DNA from: Mobilicoccus sp.
GTDB taxonomy: Bacteria; Actinomycetota; Actinomycetes; Actinomycetales; Dermatophilaceae
DNA length: 37,722 nucleotides
Direction of reading: 5' to 3'
Assembly: GCA_030538585.1 (NCBI GenBank)
Contig: JAUNTP010000010.1
Coordinates: forward strand, 1 to 37,722
Shown here: positions 24,505 to 32,004 of the stretch, one piece after another
Layout: every line of letters begins with the position of its first letter
Numbering within the stretch: position 1 is the stretch's first letter
Position numbers and translations under genes: made by a program
Notes under the pieces: generated by a model
The model's input: only the letters and a program-made list of their open reading frames with translations
Database searches by the model: none
What the model was told of the DNA's origin: nothing

Positions 24505-25122
24505 TCAGGCCGAACGAGTCGTGGGCGTGGTGGTCGCGGTCGTCGCGTGGTGCGCCTGGTGAACGGCCAACTCCTGGCCGACCGCCTTGGCCACGCACGC
24601 CGCGTAGGAGATGGCACGTTGAATATCGGCGTCACGCAGCAAGCGCGTGAGGGTGACAGGGCCGGTGACCGGTAGCGGGGCGACCCGCCACCGGTCGGTG
24701 CCGCGCACCATCCCGCGGGCCACGACCGACACGGCGTCGACCGCCTCGGGGGTGACCATGTCGGAGTCGATGACGTTCTCGATGACGCCGGAGTTGACGA
24801 AGTGCAGCAGACCCGGCACGGCGCGCGGCACGACGGCCGCGACCTCGACGAGGCTCGTGGCGATCTGCGTGTACGGCAGGTTGACGGCGTCCTTGTAGTA
24901 CGGCTGGGCGACCGCCATCGACACCGCCTCGCGCGCCACATCGGTGACGTTCTCACCGATGAGCTCGGTGCGGCGCAGGAGCCCGTCGAGCCCCTCCACG
25001 AGCACCGCGAGCAGGTCGGCGTGCTCGAGCACCGTGGTGAGGGCCTCGGCCACCTTGGGGTCGGACAGGCGCGCGGCGAGCTCGCTCACTCCCCTGTCGC
25101 TGGGATCGGATGGCGGCGCCAT
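24505..25122 (-). CDS. Helical accessory protein upstream of hucS (HucM-like)
   Basis: First gene of the hydrogenase operon, 205 residues, 15 bases before hucS. It is helical throughout, with amphipathic blocks such as HADLLAVLVEGLDGLLRRTE (near residue 34-53) and two more hydrophobic stretches (residues about 75-115), but no clear transmembrane helix. It ends in a low-complexity tail rich in Thr/Ala/His. In mycobacterial Huc loci the gene directly before hucS encodes HucM, the scaffold that joins enzyme units and reaches the membrane. By position and build this is the likely counterpart, though similarity was not tested. From memory it also resembles DUF1641 helical proteins beside dehydrogenases. 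Confidence 0.7.
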   Translation of the reverse strand: MAPPSDPSDRGVSELAARLSDPKVAEALTTVLEHADLLAVLVEGLDGLLRRTELIGENVTDVAREAVSMAVAQPYYKDAVNLPYTQIATSLVEVAAVVPRAVPGLLHFVNSGVIENVIDSDMVTPEAVDAVSVVARGMVRGTDRWRVAPLPVTGPVTLTRLLRDADIQRAISYAACVAKAVGQELAVHQAHHATTATTTPTTRSA

Positions 25123-25284
25123 GATCGGTTCCCTTCCCTGTCGACGTCGACGGACCGGTCTCGACCGTACGGGCGTCGAACCCACCTGCACTATCGAGAA
25201 ACCGCAACGTCGTGTCACCATCGCGCATGATGACGGGGCGGCTCCGCGTACCGTCGTGAGTGACGGATCGCCGCGCTGACCTGC

Positions 25285-25296
25285 ACGGACGTCCGT
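25285..25296. promoter_or_regulatory. 12-bp perfect palindrome in the divergent hydrogenase promoter region
   Basis: ACGGACGTCCGT is a perfect 12-base palindrome about 50 bases before the araC-type start and about 160 bases before the hydrogenase operon start. The 223-base gap between the two starts is the only place where both hydrogenase transcripts can begin. A regulator site is plausible, although AraC proteins usually prefer direct repeats. A CCGTC/GACGG inverted pair also lies at 25251-25266. Confidence 0.45.
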
Positions 25297-25345
25297 CCAC
25301 CCGGCCCGGAACGAGCGTGCGCGACAGGAGGTGAGCAGCGCGACC

Positions 25346-26398
25346 ATGACTGTGCCGCAACCGACCCCGCGCTCGCGCCTCCTGCCGGGACCCCCGCCCG
25401 GAGCATGGTCCCCTGGGCGTGCTCGACGGCGCTCCCGCGGCGTGGCGTACGCGCTCGCGGCCCACCCCATCGTCGTCACCCGCGACCCGGAACAGGCGGC
25501 GGACGTCCTCGGTGTGCTCTTCGGCTCGGGCACGGTGACGCTGCGCGACGGCTCGTTCGTCGCGCACGCCCGCCGCTTCCTCGACACGACGGTCGCGCAT
25601 CTCGACCTCGACGGCCCCGGCCGGCTCGCCGCCACGACCGACGACGCCTGGTTCGTGCACCTGTTCTCCAAGGGGCAGGTCAAGGTGCGTTGGGCGGGCG
25701 AGGTCGCCGCGCACTCCTCGTTGCGGGCGTTCGTCACCGGCCCGGGGCAGAAGTGGCTCATGGAGTTGGCCGACGACTGCCCGCAGACCGTCGTGCGCTT
25801 CGAACGGGCCGCGATGGAGCAGGGGGTGCGGGCCGCGCTGGGCTTCCTGCCCGAGGAGGAGCTCGTGTTCGACCCCGTCCTCGACCTCACCGACGACGAG
25901 GCCGTGCGCTGGCACGGGGCGCTCAACCTCGTCTTCGCCGAGCTGTCCTCCCCCGGCTCCCTCATCCACCAGGGCGTCGGCGCCCGCGCCCTGCAGGATC
26001 TGCTCGTCTCGACGCTGTTGCTCGTGCAGCCTTCCAGCCTCTCGGCTCGCCTGCGCCCCACCGCACCGTCGCCGCGACGACGCACCGTCACCGCCGCCAT
26101 CGAGTACGTCGACGCCCACCTGAGCGATCCCATCGGCCCGACCGACCTCGCCGCCCACGCCGGCTGCAGCGTCCGCACCCTGCAACAGGCGTTCCGCGAC
26201 GACATCGGCGTCACGCCGGTGACGTTCATCCGCGACCGCCGCCTCGACCGCGTCCGCGCCGACCTCGAGGGCGCCGGCCCCGACGTGCGCATCTCCGAGG
26301 TGGCCGCGCGCTGGGGCTTTGGACACCTCGGCGGGTTTGCCGGGCACTACCGGCAACGCTTCGGCGAGACCCCCTCCGACACGGTCAAGGGTGAGTGA
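25346..26398 (+). CDS. AraC-family transcription regulator, divergent from the hydrogenase operon
   Basis: A 350-residue regulator with an N-terminal sensing domain (about residues 30-215) and a C-terminal two-helix-turn-helix AraC domain from about 250 (SDPIGPTDLAAHAGCSVRTL for the first HTH, ISEVAARWGFGHLGGFAGHYRQRFGETPS for the second). Its N-terminal half resembles the AraC-binding-like type rather than the cupin type. It is the first gene of a transcript that continues directly into hypA (four-base overlap of stop and ATG). It probably controls both hydrogenase transcripts, but no known hydrogenase is reported to use it, as far as I recall. ATG 25346; the GTG at 25331 is an alternative start. 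Confidence 0.88.
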   Translation: MTVPQPTPRSRLLPGPPPGAWSPGRARRRSRGVAYALAAHPIVVTRDPEQAADVLGVLFGSGTVTLRDGSFVAHARRFLDTTVAHLDLDGPGRLAATTDDAWFVHLFSKGQVKVRWAGEVAAHSSLRAFVTGPGQKWLMELADDCPQTVVRFERAAMEQGVRAALGFLPEEELVFDPVLDLTDDEAVRWHGALNLVFAELSSPGSLIHQGVGARALQDLLVSTLLLVQPSSLSARLRPTAPSPRRRTVTAAIEYVDAHLSDPIGPTDLAAHAGCSVRTLQQAFRDDIGVTPVTFIRDRRLDRVRADLEGAGPDVRISEVAARWGFGHLGGFAGHYRQRFGETPSDTVKGE

Positions 26399-26853
26399 TG
26401 CACGAACTGAGCCTCTGCGAACGCATCGCGGCCATCGTCGAGAACGCCCGCGAGGGCCGCGGCGTGACCGCGGTGCACCTGCGGGTCGGCCACCTGCGCC
26501 AAGTCGTGCCCGACACCCTCGTCTACTGCTGGGACCTCGTCACCGCCGACACCCCCCTCGCCGGAGCGGAGCTCCGCGTCGAGCACGTCCCGGTCACCCT
26601 GACCTGCACCGACTGCGGGGCCGACACCACTCCGAGCGAGCTGTCGTTCGTCTGCGGATCCTGCGCCTCCACGACCGTGACCGTGACCGGCGGGGAGGAG
26701 TTCCTCCTCACCTCGGTAGACCTGACCTGTACTGACCTGACCCGACCTGACCTGACAGGAGACGACGATGGGCCGCTTCCACCGCCACGACGACGGACAC
26801 GAGCACGACCACCATCACGGCGACCACGCGAACGAGCACTCGCACCACCATGA
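26398..26853 (+). CDS. hypA: Hydrogenase nickel insertion protein HypA with unusual C-terminal tail
   Basis: Delivers nickel with HypB to the large subunit. MHE at the start supplies the Ni-binding His2, and two CxxC pairs (Cys70/73 and Cys86/89) make the zinc site. The HypA domain should end near residue 109. Instead the frame stays open through a repetitive stretch (three copies of GACCTGACC) and a further 30 residues (PLPPPRRRTRARPP), which are antisense-like out-of-frame hypB His-rich codons. The total is 151 residues, against about 115 normally. Either a real tail, or a frame that would stop if the repeat changed length. ATG 26398 overlaps the araC-type stop. Confidence 0.85.
   Translation: MHELSLCERIAAIVENAREGRGVTAVHLRVGHLRQVVPDTLVYCWDLVTADTPLAGAELRVEHVPVTLTCTDCGADTTPSELSFVCGSCASTTVTVTGGEEFLLTSVDLTCTDLTRPDLTGDDDGPLPPPRRRTRARPPSRRPRERALAPP
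26719..26757 (+). repeat. Short direct repeats at the hypA/hypB junction
   Basis: Three copies of the nine-base unit GACCTGACC (26719-26727, 26734-26742, 26744-26752), with shorter CTGAC units between, directly before the hypB ribosome site (AGGAG at 26757-26761). Any change in length not divisible by three would move hypA into a frame that stops almost at once, because the repeat itself carries TGA in both other frames. Confidence 0.8.
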
Positions 26854-27571
26854 CGAGCACGGGCACAGCCACGACCAACACGGCGATCACTCGAAGTACG
26901 AGACGGGCCCAGAGCGGGTCATGGTGTTGGAGCGGATCTTCGACGAGAACGACGCCGCCGCCCAGCGCAACCGTGACCGGTTGGAGGCCTCGGGAGTGCG
27001 CTGCCTCAACGTCATGTCCTCACCGGGCGCCGGCAAGACCGAGCTGCTGCGGGCGACCCTGCAGCACCTGCAGGGTCGCGTCGCGGCCGGGGTGGTGGAA
27101 GGCGACATCGAGACGAGCATCGACGCCGACCGTCTCGCCGGGTTCGGCGCGCAGGTGAGCCTGGTCAACACCGGTGACGGGTTCGGCGGGGAGTGCCACC
27201 TCGATGCCCCCATGGTCGCCAAGGGCCTCGACGGTCTCGACCTCGACGCCCTCGATGTGCTGTTCGTCGAGAACGTCGGCAACCTCGTCTGCCCGGCGGA
27301 GTTCGACGTGGGCGCGCACCGGCGCATCATGGTCTACTCCCTCACCGAGGGCGAGGAGAAGCCGCTCAAGTACCCGGTGATGTTCCGTGCCGTCGACCTC
27401 GTCGTCGTCACCAAGACCGATCTGCTGCCCCACCTCGACGCCGACCTCGCGACCTTCGAGGCCAACCTGCGCCGCGTCAACCCCGGCGTCGACGTCGTCA
27501 AGGTCAGCGTGCGCACCGGCGAGGGGCTCCCCCAGTGGTTCGACTGGCTGGAGGCCGACCTCGCCGGGTAG
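26768..27571 (+). CDS. hypB: Hydrogenase nickel-incorporation GTPase HypB with His-rich N-terminus
   Basis: A 267-residue SIMIBI GTPase that releases nickel to HypA and the hydrogenase. The P-loop SPGAGKT is near residue 83; the metal site between monomers is marked by GECHLDA; NVGNLVCPAEFD and VVTKTDLLPHLD follow. The first 41 residues carry 17 histidines (for example HHHGDHANEHSHHHDEHGH), a nickel/zinc store as in rhizobial HypB, and the CxxCGC motif of E. coli is absent. ATG at 26768 has AGGAG seven bases upstream, overlapping the hypA tail by 86 bases. Confidence 0.95.
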   Translation: MGRFHRHDDGHEHDHHHGDHANEHSHHHDEHGHSHDQHGDHSKYETGPERVMVLERIFDENDAAAQRNRDRLEASGVRCLNVMSSPGAGKTELLRATLQHLQGRVAAGVVEGDIETSIDADRLAGFGAQVSLVNTGDGFGGECHLDAPMVAKGLDGLDLDALDVLFVENVGNLVCPAEFDVGAHRRIMVYSLTEGEEKPLKYPVMFRAVDLVVVTKTDLLPHLDADLATFEANLRRVNPGVDVVKVSVRTGEGLPQWFDWLEADLAG

Positions 27572-27581
27572 ACCGCTCCGG

Positions 27582-28667
27582 TCAGACGGCGTAGGAGGAG
27601 AGGTCGAGCGTCTGCCGCGTCCCGAGGTCGCCGCGGTGCACCGAGAGCCACTCGTCGGCGCGGCGCCACCCGATGTCGTGCAGGGTGAGGATGAGGGAGG
27701 TGCTCGCCTCGGTCTTGGTCGCCGACCCCAGCGCGGCGACGTCGTCACCGGCGTCGATGCGGTGCGCACGCAGGTCGCGGATGCGGGCGAGGAACGGGTG
27801 GGTCTTGCAGGCGTCGGCCGCGTCGGGGGCGACGATCTGCAGCAGCCCCAGCATGCGCAGCTCCTTCATCAGCGCCGAGTTGAACGTCACCTCGTTCATG
27901 CGGTCGAGGATGTCGCTCGCGTTGCGGGGCGAGTCGGTGCGGCTGATGGGGTTGATCTGCACGATGAGCAGGTCCTGCGCACCGGAGTGGTCCACCAGCG
28001 GCAGCAGTGACGGGTTGCCCGCGTAACCGCCGTCCCAGTACTCCTCGCCGTCGATCGACACGGCCTGGAACAGCGTCGGCAGGCAGGCGGAGGCGAGCAC
28101 GCTGTCCACGGTGAGCTCGGAGGTGTTGAACACTCGCAGCCGGCCGCTGCGCACCGCCGTCGCCGACACGTACACGTCGAGGTCGCGGCAGGCGCGCACC
28201 GCGTCGAAGTCGATCTCACGCTCGAGGATGCGACGCAGCGGGTGCACGCCCCACGGGTTGCTCTCGTACGGGGAGACCGCGGAGGTCATGGCGGCACCCC
28301 AACTGCGCATCATCTGGTCACCGGCCGACGCGAACGGTCCGAGCCACAGTTGCCGCCACTGATCGACGAGCTGGGCCCACGACTCCATCGGGGTCCCGGC
28401 CCACAACGCCTGCCCGGGGGAGGACATCCACGTGCCCGTGCTGCCCACCGCCCGCCACACCCGCGACAGGCGCCGCTGCGCCGCGGCCCGGCCACCTTCG
28501 GCGAGCCCGCACGCGAGCGCGGCGGCGTTGACGGCACCGGCGCTCGTGCCGCTCACCGCGTGCAGCCGAACGTCCTCCTCATCGAGCAGCCGGTCGAGCA
28601 CTCCCCACGTGAACGCGCCGTGCGAACCGCCACCCTGCAGGGCGAGGTCGAGATCAACATGCGACAT
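27582..28667 (-). CDS. Patatin-like phospholipase
   Basis: A 361-residue Ser-Asp dyad lipase/esterase. GGGSHG (residues 12-17) forms the oxyanion hole, GTSAG carries the nucleophile Ser42, and DGG (Asp212) is the second dyad residue. No signal peptide. Patatin-like enzymes hydrolyse phospholipid or other acyl chains; the exact substrate cannot be told here. ATG 28667, stop only 11 bases from the convergent hypB stop, with a short GACCG/CGGTC hairpin between (27571-27583). Confidence 0.92.
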   Translation of the reverse strand: MSHVDLDLALQGGGSHGAFTWGVLDRLLDEEDVRLHAVSGTSAGAVNAAALACGLAEGGRAAAQRRLSRVWRAVGSTGTWMSSPGQALWAGTPMESWAQLVDQWRQLWLGPFASAGDQMMRSWGAAMTSAVSPYESNPWGVHPLRRILEREIDFDAVRACRDLDVYVSATAVRSGRLRVFNTSELTVDSVLASACLPTLFQAVSIDGEEYWDGGYAGNPSLLPLVDHSGAQDLLIVQINPISRTDSPRNASDILDRMNEVTFNSALMKELRMLGLLQIVAPDAADACKTHPFLARIRDLRAHRIDAGDDVAALGSATKTEASTSLILTLHDIGWRRADEWLSVHRGDLGTRQTLDLSSYAV

Positions 28668-28777
28668 GTACAGCTCCGCTCATCGGTGAAAGTCCCCTTC
28701 GATCGTACGGATTCCGGCCGCCGCCGACCCCTCGACCTGGCGTGTCGCGGCCCTCACCGCCGCGCCACGCCTCCCGG

Positions 28778-28822
28778 AGACTGCTGGTCGGGGTTTCGCC
28801 GACAGGCTCGGCAAGGCAGTCT
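28778..28822 (+). promoter_or_regulatory. Inverted repeat in the leader of the DUF2218 gene
   Basis: AGACTGC (28778-28784) and GCAGTCT (28816-28822) form a seven-base stem. A second stem, GCCGA/TCGGC, lies in the 31-base loop. The structure ends six bases before the ATG at 28829, so it could influence ribosome access. It may equally be a chance structure in GC-rich DNA. Confidence 0.35.
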
Positions 28823-28828
28823 GGGGTG

Positions 28829-29197
28829 ATGATCGCCTCGCCGATACTCAAGGTCCGGGACAAGATGCGCGCGCTGGTGGCGCCGCAGTTGCCGGTGGTC
28901 TCCGTCGGCGTCGTGCGCACCGATCGGGCGCCGCGCTACGCCCGCCAACTGGCCTCCCACCTGGGCCGCAAGACGACGACCTCGTGGAGTGAGGACGCCG
29001 GGAGCGGCTCGGTCGAGTTCGACGCCCGCTCCTACGCCACCCTGACGACGACCGACTTCGCGCTGACGATGACGCTCACCTGCCCTGAACACCGCGTCGC
29101 GGAGCTGCGCGACGTGCTGGGCCGACACCTGAAGCGGTTCGGCGAGCGCGACGGCCTCACGGTGACGTGGGAGACCCACGCCCGCCGAGCGGGCTGA
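28829..29197 (+). CDS. DUF2218 family protein
   Basis: A 122-residue protein. The family signature appears as RYARQLASHLGRKT near residue 31-44, followed by SVEFDARSYATLTTTDFALTMTLTC and the C-terminal HLKRFGERDGLTVTW. The family is widespread in actinobacteria; no biochemical role is established, but iron-siderophore uptake neighbours are often found with it. None is visible here. ATG 28829 with GTG three bases earlier as alternative. The next gene starts ten bases after its stop, so they likely share a transcript. Confidence 0.85.
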   Translation: MIASPILKVRDKMRALVAPQLPVVSVGVVRTDRAPRYARQLASHLGRKTTTSWSEDAGSGSVEFDARSYATLTTTDFALTMTLTCPEHRVAELRDVLGRHLKRFGERDGLTVTWETHARRAG

Positions 29198-29207
29198 GGG
29201 GGTGGAC

Positions 29208-30902
29208 ATGGCAGACATGGCAGACACGGACGCCGACGTCATCGTCGTCGGGGCCGGACTCGCCGGCCTCGTCGCCACCCACGAACTCGTCTCGGCGGGC
29301 AAGCGCGTCATCCTGCTCGACCAGGAGAACGAGAACAACCTCGGCGGGCAGGCGTTCTGGAGCCTCGGCGGCCTGTTCCTCGTCGACTCCCCCGAGCAGC
29401 GTCGCCTGCGCATCAAGGACTCCGTCGAGCTGGCATGGGGTGACTGGCAGGGCAGCGCCCGCTGGGACCGCCTCGACGGGCCTCATCCTGAGGACGAGTG
29501 GGCGGTGCAATGGGGCCGCGCCTACGTCGAGTGGGCCGCCGGGGAGAAGCGATCCTGGCTGCTGGAGCACGGGGTGCGGTTCACACCCGTCGTCGGGTGG
29601 GCCGAACGCGGCGACGGCATGGCGGGTGGCCACGGCAACTCCGTGCCCCGCTTCCACATCCCGTGGGGCACCGGCACCGGCGTGAGCGAGCCGTGGGCCG
29701 ATCGGGCCCGCGACGCCGCCCGCGCCGGGACGCTGACGATCCGGCACCGCCACCGCGTCGACGGCCTCGTCGTCGAGGGCGGGGCCGTCGTGGGGGTGCA
29801 CGGGTCGGTCCTCGGGGCTGACGATGCGGCGCGCGGCGTCGCCTCCCACCGCGACGTCACCGGCGAGTTCACCCTGCGCGCCCAGGCGGTGGTGCTCTCG
29901 ACCGGCGGCATCGGCGCCAACCACGACCTCGTGCGCCAGTACTGGCCGGAGCGTCTCGGCAGCGCCCCGCGCCACATGGTGACGGGGGTGCCCGCGCACG
30001 TCGACGGACGCATGATCGCCATCGCCGAATCCGCCGGTGCGCGCGTGGTCAACAAGGACCGCATGTGGCACTACACCGAGGGCGTCCGCAACTACGACCC
30101 CATCTGGCCCGGGCACGGCATCCGCATCCTGCCCGGCCCGAGCCCGATGTGGTTCGACGCGCTCGGCCGCCGGCTGCCCCCGCCGGGACTCCCCGGCCAC
30201 GACACCCTCGGCACGTTGAAGATGCTGCGGACGTCGCCCGGCCTCGCCGAGCACGACCACTCGTGGTTCGTCCTCACCCGCGCCGTCATCGCCAAGGAGT
30301 TCGGCCTGTCGGGCTCGGAGCAGAACCCCGACATCACCGGCCGCGACCGGGGGCTCGTGCTGCGCTCCCGCCTGTCCGCCGGGGTGCCCGAGCCGGTGCA
30401 GGCGTTCCTCGACCGGGGTGCGGACTTCGTCGTCGCCGACACGGTGCCCGAGCTCGTCGCCAAGATGAACGCTCTCACCGACGAGCCGCTGCTCGACGCG
30501 GCGGCGATTCAGCGCGACATCGACGCCCGCGACTCCCAGCTCGGCAACCCGTTCTGCAAGGACGCCCAGATCCAGAGCCTGCACAACGCCCGCAAGTCGC
30601 TCCCCGACCGGCTGGTGCGCACCGCCACCCCGCACCGGTTCTCCGACCGCGATGCGGGTCCGCTCATCGCGGTCAAGCTGCACATCCTCACCCGCAAGAC
30701 CCTCGGCGGCCTGCAGACCGACCTCGACAGCCGCGTGCTCGCCGCCGACGGCACACCGTTCACGGGCCTCTACGCAGCGGGTGAGGCGGCCGGGTTCGGT
30801 GGTGGCGGCGTCCACGGCTACAACGCCCTCGAAGGGACGTTCCTCGGCGGTTGCCTGTTCAGCGGCCGCGCCGCAGGTCGCGCCCTCGCGGCGACTCTCT
30901 AG
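29208..30902 (+). CDS. FAD-dependent dehydrogenase (ketosteroid-dehydrogenase / fumarate-reductase fold)
   Basis: A 564-residue flavoprotein. The FAD-binding Rossmann motif VVGAGLAGL is near residue 13-21, the ENENNLGGQ segment follows, and GLYAAGEAAGFGGGGVHGYNA at about 520-540 forms the C-terminal FAD contact. The overall fold is like 3-oxosteroid 1-dehydrogenase and fumarate-reductase-like proteins, but the substrate cannot be told: it could oxidise a steroid, an organic acid or another alcohol. ATG 29208 is preferred (GTG 29202 is possible); a GACATGGCA direct repeat surrounds the start. Cotranscribed with the DUF2218 gene. Confidence 0.9.
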   Translation: MADMADTDADVIVVGAGLAGLVATHELVSAGKRVILLDQENENNLGGQAFWSLGGLFLVDSPEQRRLRIKDSVELAWGDWQGSARWDRLDGPHPEDEWAVQWGRAYVEWAAGEKRSWLLEHGVRFTPVVGWAERGDGMAGGHGNSVPRFHIPWGTGTGVSEPWADRARDAARAGTLTIRHRHRVDGLVVEGGAVVGVHGSVLGADDAARGVASHRDVTGEFTLRAQAVVLSTGGIGANHDLVRQYWPERLGSAPRHMVTGVPAHVDGRMIAIAESAGARVVNKDRMWHYTEGVRNYDPIWPGHGIRILPGPSPMWFDALGRRLPPPGLPGHDTLGTLKMLRTSPGLAEHDHSWFVLTRAVIAKEFGLSGSEQNPDITGRDRGLVLRSRLSAGVPEPVQAFLDRGADFVVADTVPELVAKMNALTDEPLLDAAAIQRDIDARDSQLGNPFCKDAQIQSLHNARKSLPDRLVRTATPHRFSDRDAGPLIAVKLHILTRKTLGGLQTDLDSRVLAADGTPFTGLYAAGEAAGFGGGGVHGYNALEGTFLGGCLFSGRAAGRALAATL

Positions 30903-30919
30903 GAGGTGGCGCGGGCGGC

Positions 30920-31159
30920 ACGCGCCGATTCCTCGACGTCGTGATTCTTCCGCTCGTCACCATCTGGCCGAGCGCGACGCTGTATCGGCACGCTCTCGAT
31001 ATCAAGGAGCGGTGGGGCTTCGGCTTCTACGACTCCCTCATCGTGGCCTCCGCGGTCGAGTAGGGATGCTCGACCCTGCTCACCGAGGATCTCCAGGATG
31101 GGCAACGCCTGGACCGCCTCACGGTGCGGAACCCCTTCCGCGCCGAGGATAGCGAGTGA
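30920..31159 (+). pseudogene. Decayed PIN-domain (VapC-like) toxin, 3' part with a nonsense codon
   Basis: In one frame the DNA encodes RRFLDVVILPLVTIWPSATL followed by WGFGFYDSLIVASAVE, then a TAG at 31061-31063, then GCSTLLTEDLQDGQRLDRL and VRNPF, ending at TGA 31157-31159. This is the C-terminal half of a VapC-type PIN ribonuclease; the acidic residues of YDSLI and TEDLQDGQ match the family. The N-terminal half is missing and no partner antitoxin is present. The 31160-31284 stretch and the rest of this 382-base gap show no other feature. Confidence 0.82.
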
Positions 31160-31284
31160 GGGTCTGACCCACCCTCTTCGGGCGAGAGCATGACCATGCC
31201 GCAAGCGCCGCGGTGACACGTCAGAACCGGTGGCGTGACCCCCGAATGCCCACGCCACCGGCCCACCTGCGAGTGCTGCTCACA

Positions 31285-31806
31285 TCAGATGCGGCGGCAC
31301 TGGTCTTCCTTGTTGCCGTCGACGCGGTTGCCGGAGCCCTGGACACCGTTGCGGTTGCCCTTGCACTGGATGTTGCCGTCGACGCGGTTGCTGCTGACCG
31401 AGTTGCGGCCACGGTTGGAGAAGAGCTGGATGTCGCCGTCGATCCGGTTGCGGTTGACGGTCGCGGACTGGCCACGCTCCAGTTGAATGTCGCCGTCGAC
31501 GACGGTGTTCGTGATGATCGCCCAACGGTGGTTCTTGGACTGGATGTTGCCGTCGACGCGACTGCTGCTGATGCGCAGGGTGCCGTTCGTGCCGATGGTG
31601 ATGTTGCCGTCGATCGTGCTGCGCTCGATGATGCACGTCGCACCAGGGCGGACGACGATGTTGCGGTCGGTCTTCACCGAGCGCAGGGTGCCGTTGCAGC
31701 GCATGTCGCTCGCGGCGGCTGGCGACGCGGCGAGGCCGACGAGACCGGCGGCGGAGAGGGCGGTGACGGCGGCGGCGCTCACGAGGCGCGTGGTCATGGT
31801 GGTCAT
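31285..31806 (-). CDS. Secreted repeat protein with five ~20-residue VDGNIQ-type repeats
   Basis: A 173-residue exported protein. A Sec signal peptide with an AxA-like end covers about residues 1-33. The mature part is built of tandem 19-20 residue units, each beginning IDGN/VDGN/VDGD followed by IQ or IT and ending in Asn/Arg/Ser (for example VDGDIQLERGQSATVNRNR). Such a period fits a right-handed beta-helix or solenoid. Four cysteines could form disulfides. Function is unknown; a cell-surface or extracellular role is likely. ATG at 31806 with AGGAG seven bases upstream is preferred over longer readings. Base use resembles the genome. Confidence 0.85.
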   Translation of the reverse strand: MTTMTTRLVSAAAVTALSAAGLVGLAASPAAASDMRCNGTLRSVKTDRNIVVRPGATCIIERSTIDGNITIGTNGTLRISSSRVDGNIQSKNHRWAIITNTVVDGDIQLERGQSATVNRNRIDGDIQLFSNRGRNSVSSNRVDGNIQCKGNRNGVQGSGNRVDGNKEDQCRRI

Positions 31807-32004
31807 GGCGAATCTCCTGCGGAAGTCGATGGACGGTGACCGGCCCGGCTTTCGCCGACCCAACACCCACCACGATGACCCCCGGTCGTGACGGATGTGT
31901 GAGGCGTCGATGAGAGTGCTCTCATCAACGCCGCGTGCACCGACGCACCGCTCGCCCGCGCCCTCCTCTACGCTGCGGACAGACCCCCGACGTAAGGACC
32001 CCTG

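Noticed and set aside
24505-26292. 595-residue open frame on the minus strand across the AraC gene
   Set aside because: Only its last 205 codons (from ATG 25122) are real. The rest is antisense to the AraC-family gene, is Arg/Ser/Thr-rich shadow sequence and has no family motif.
27571-27583. Short GACCG/CGGTC hairpin between hypB and the patatin gene
   Set aside because: Only a five-base stem; too weak to call a terminator, though a terminator is expected there.
29157-30815. 552-residue minus-strand frame opposite the FAD dehydrogenase
   Set aside because: Shadow of the FAD dehydrogenase; no motifs.
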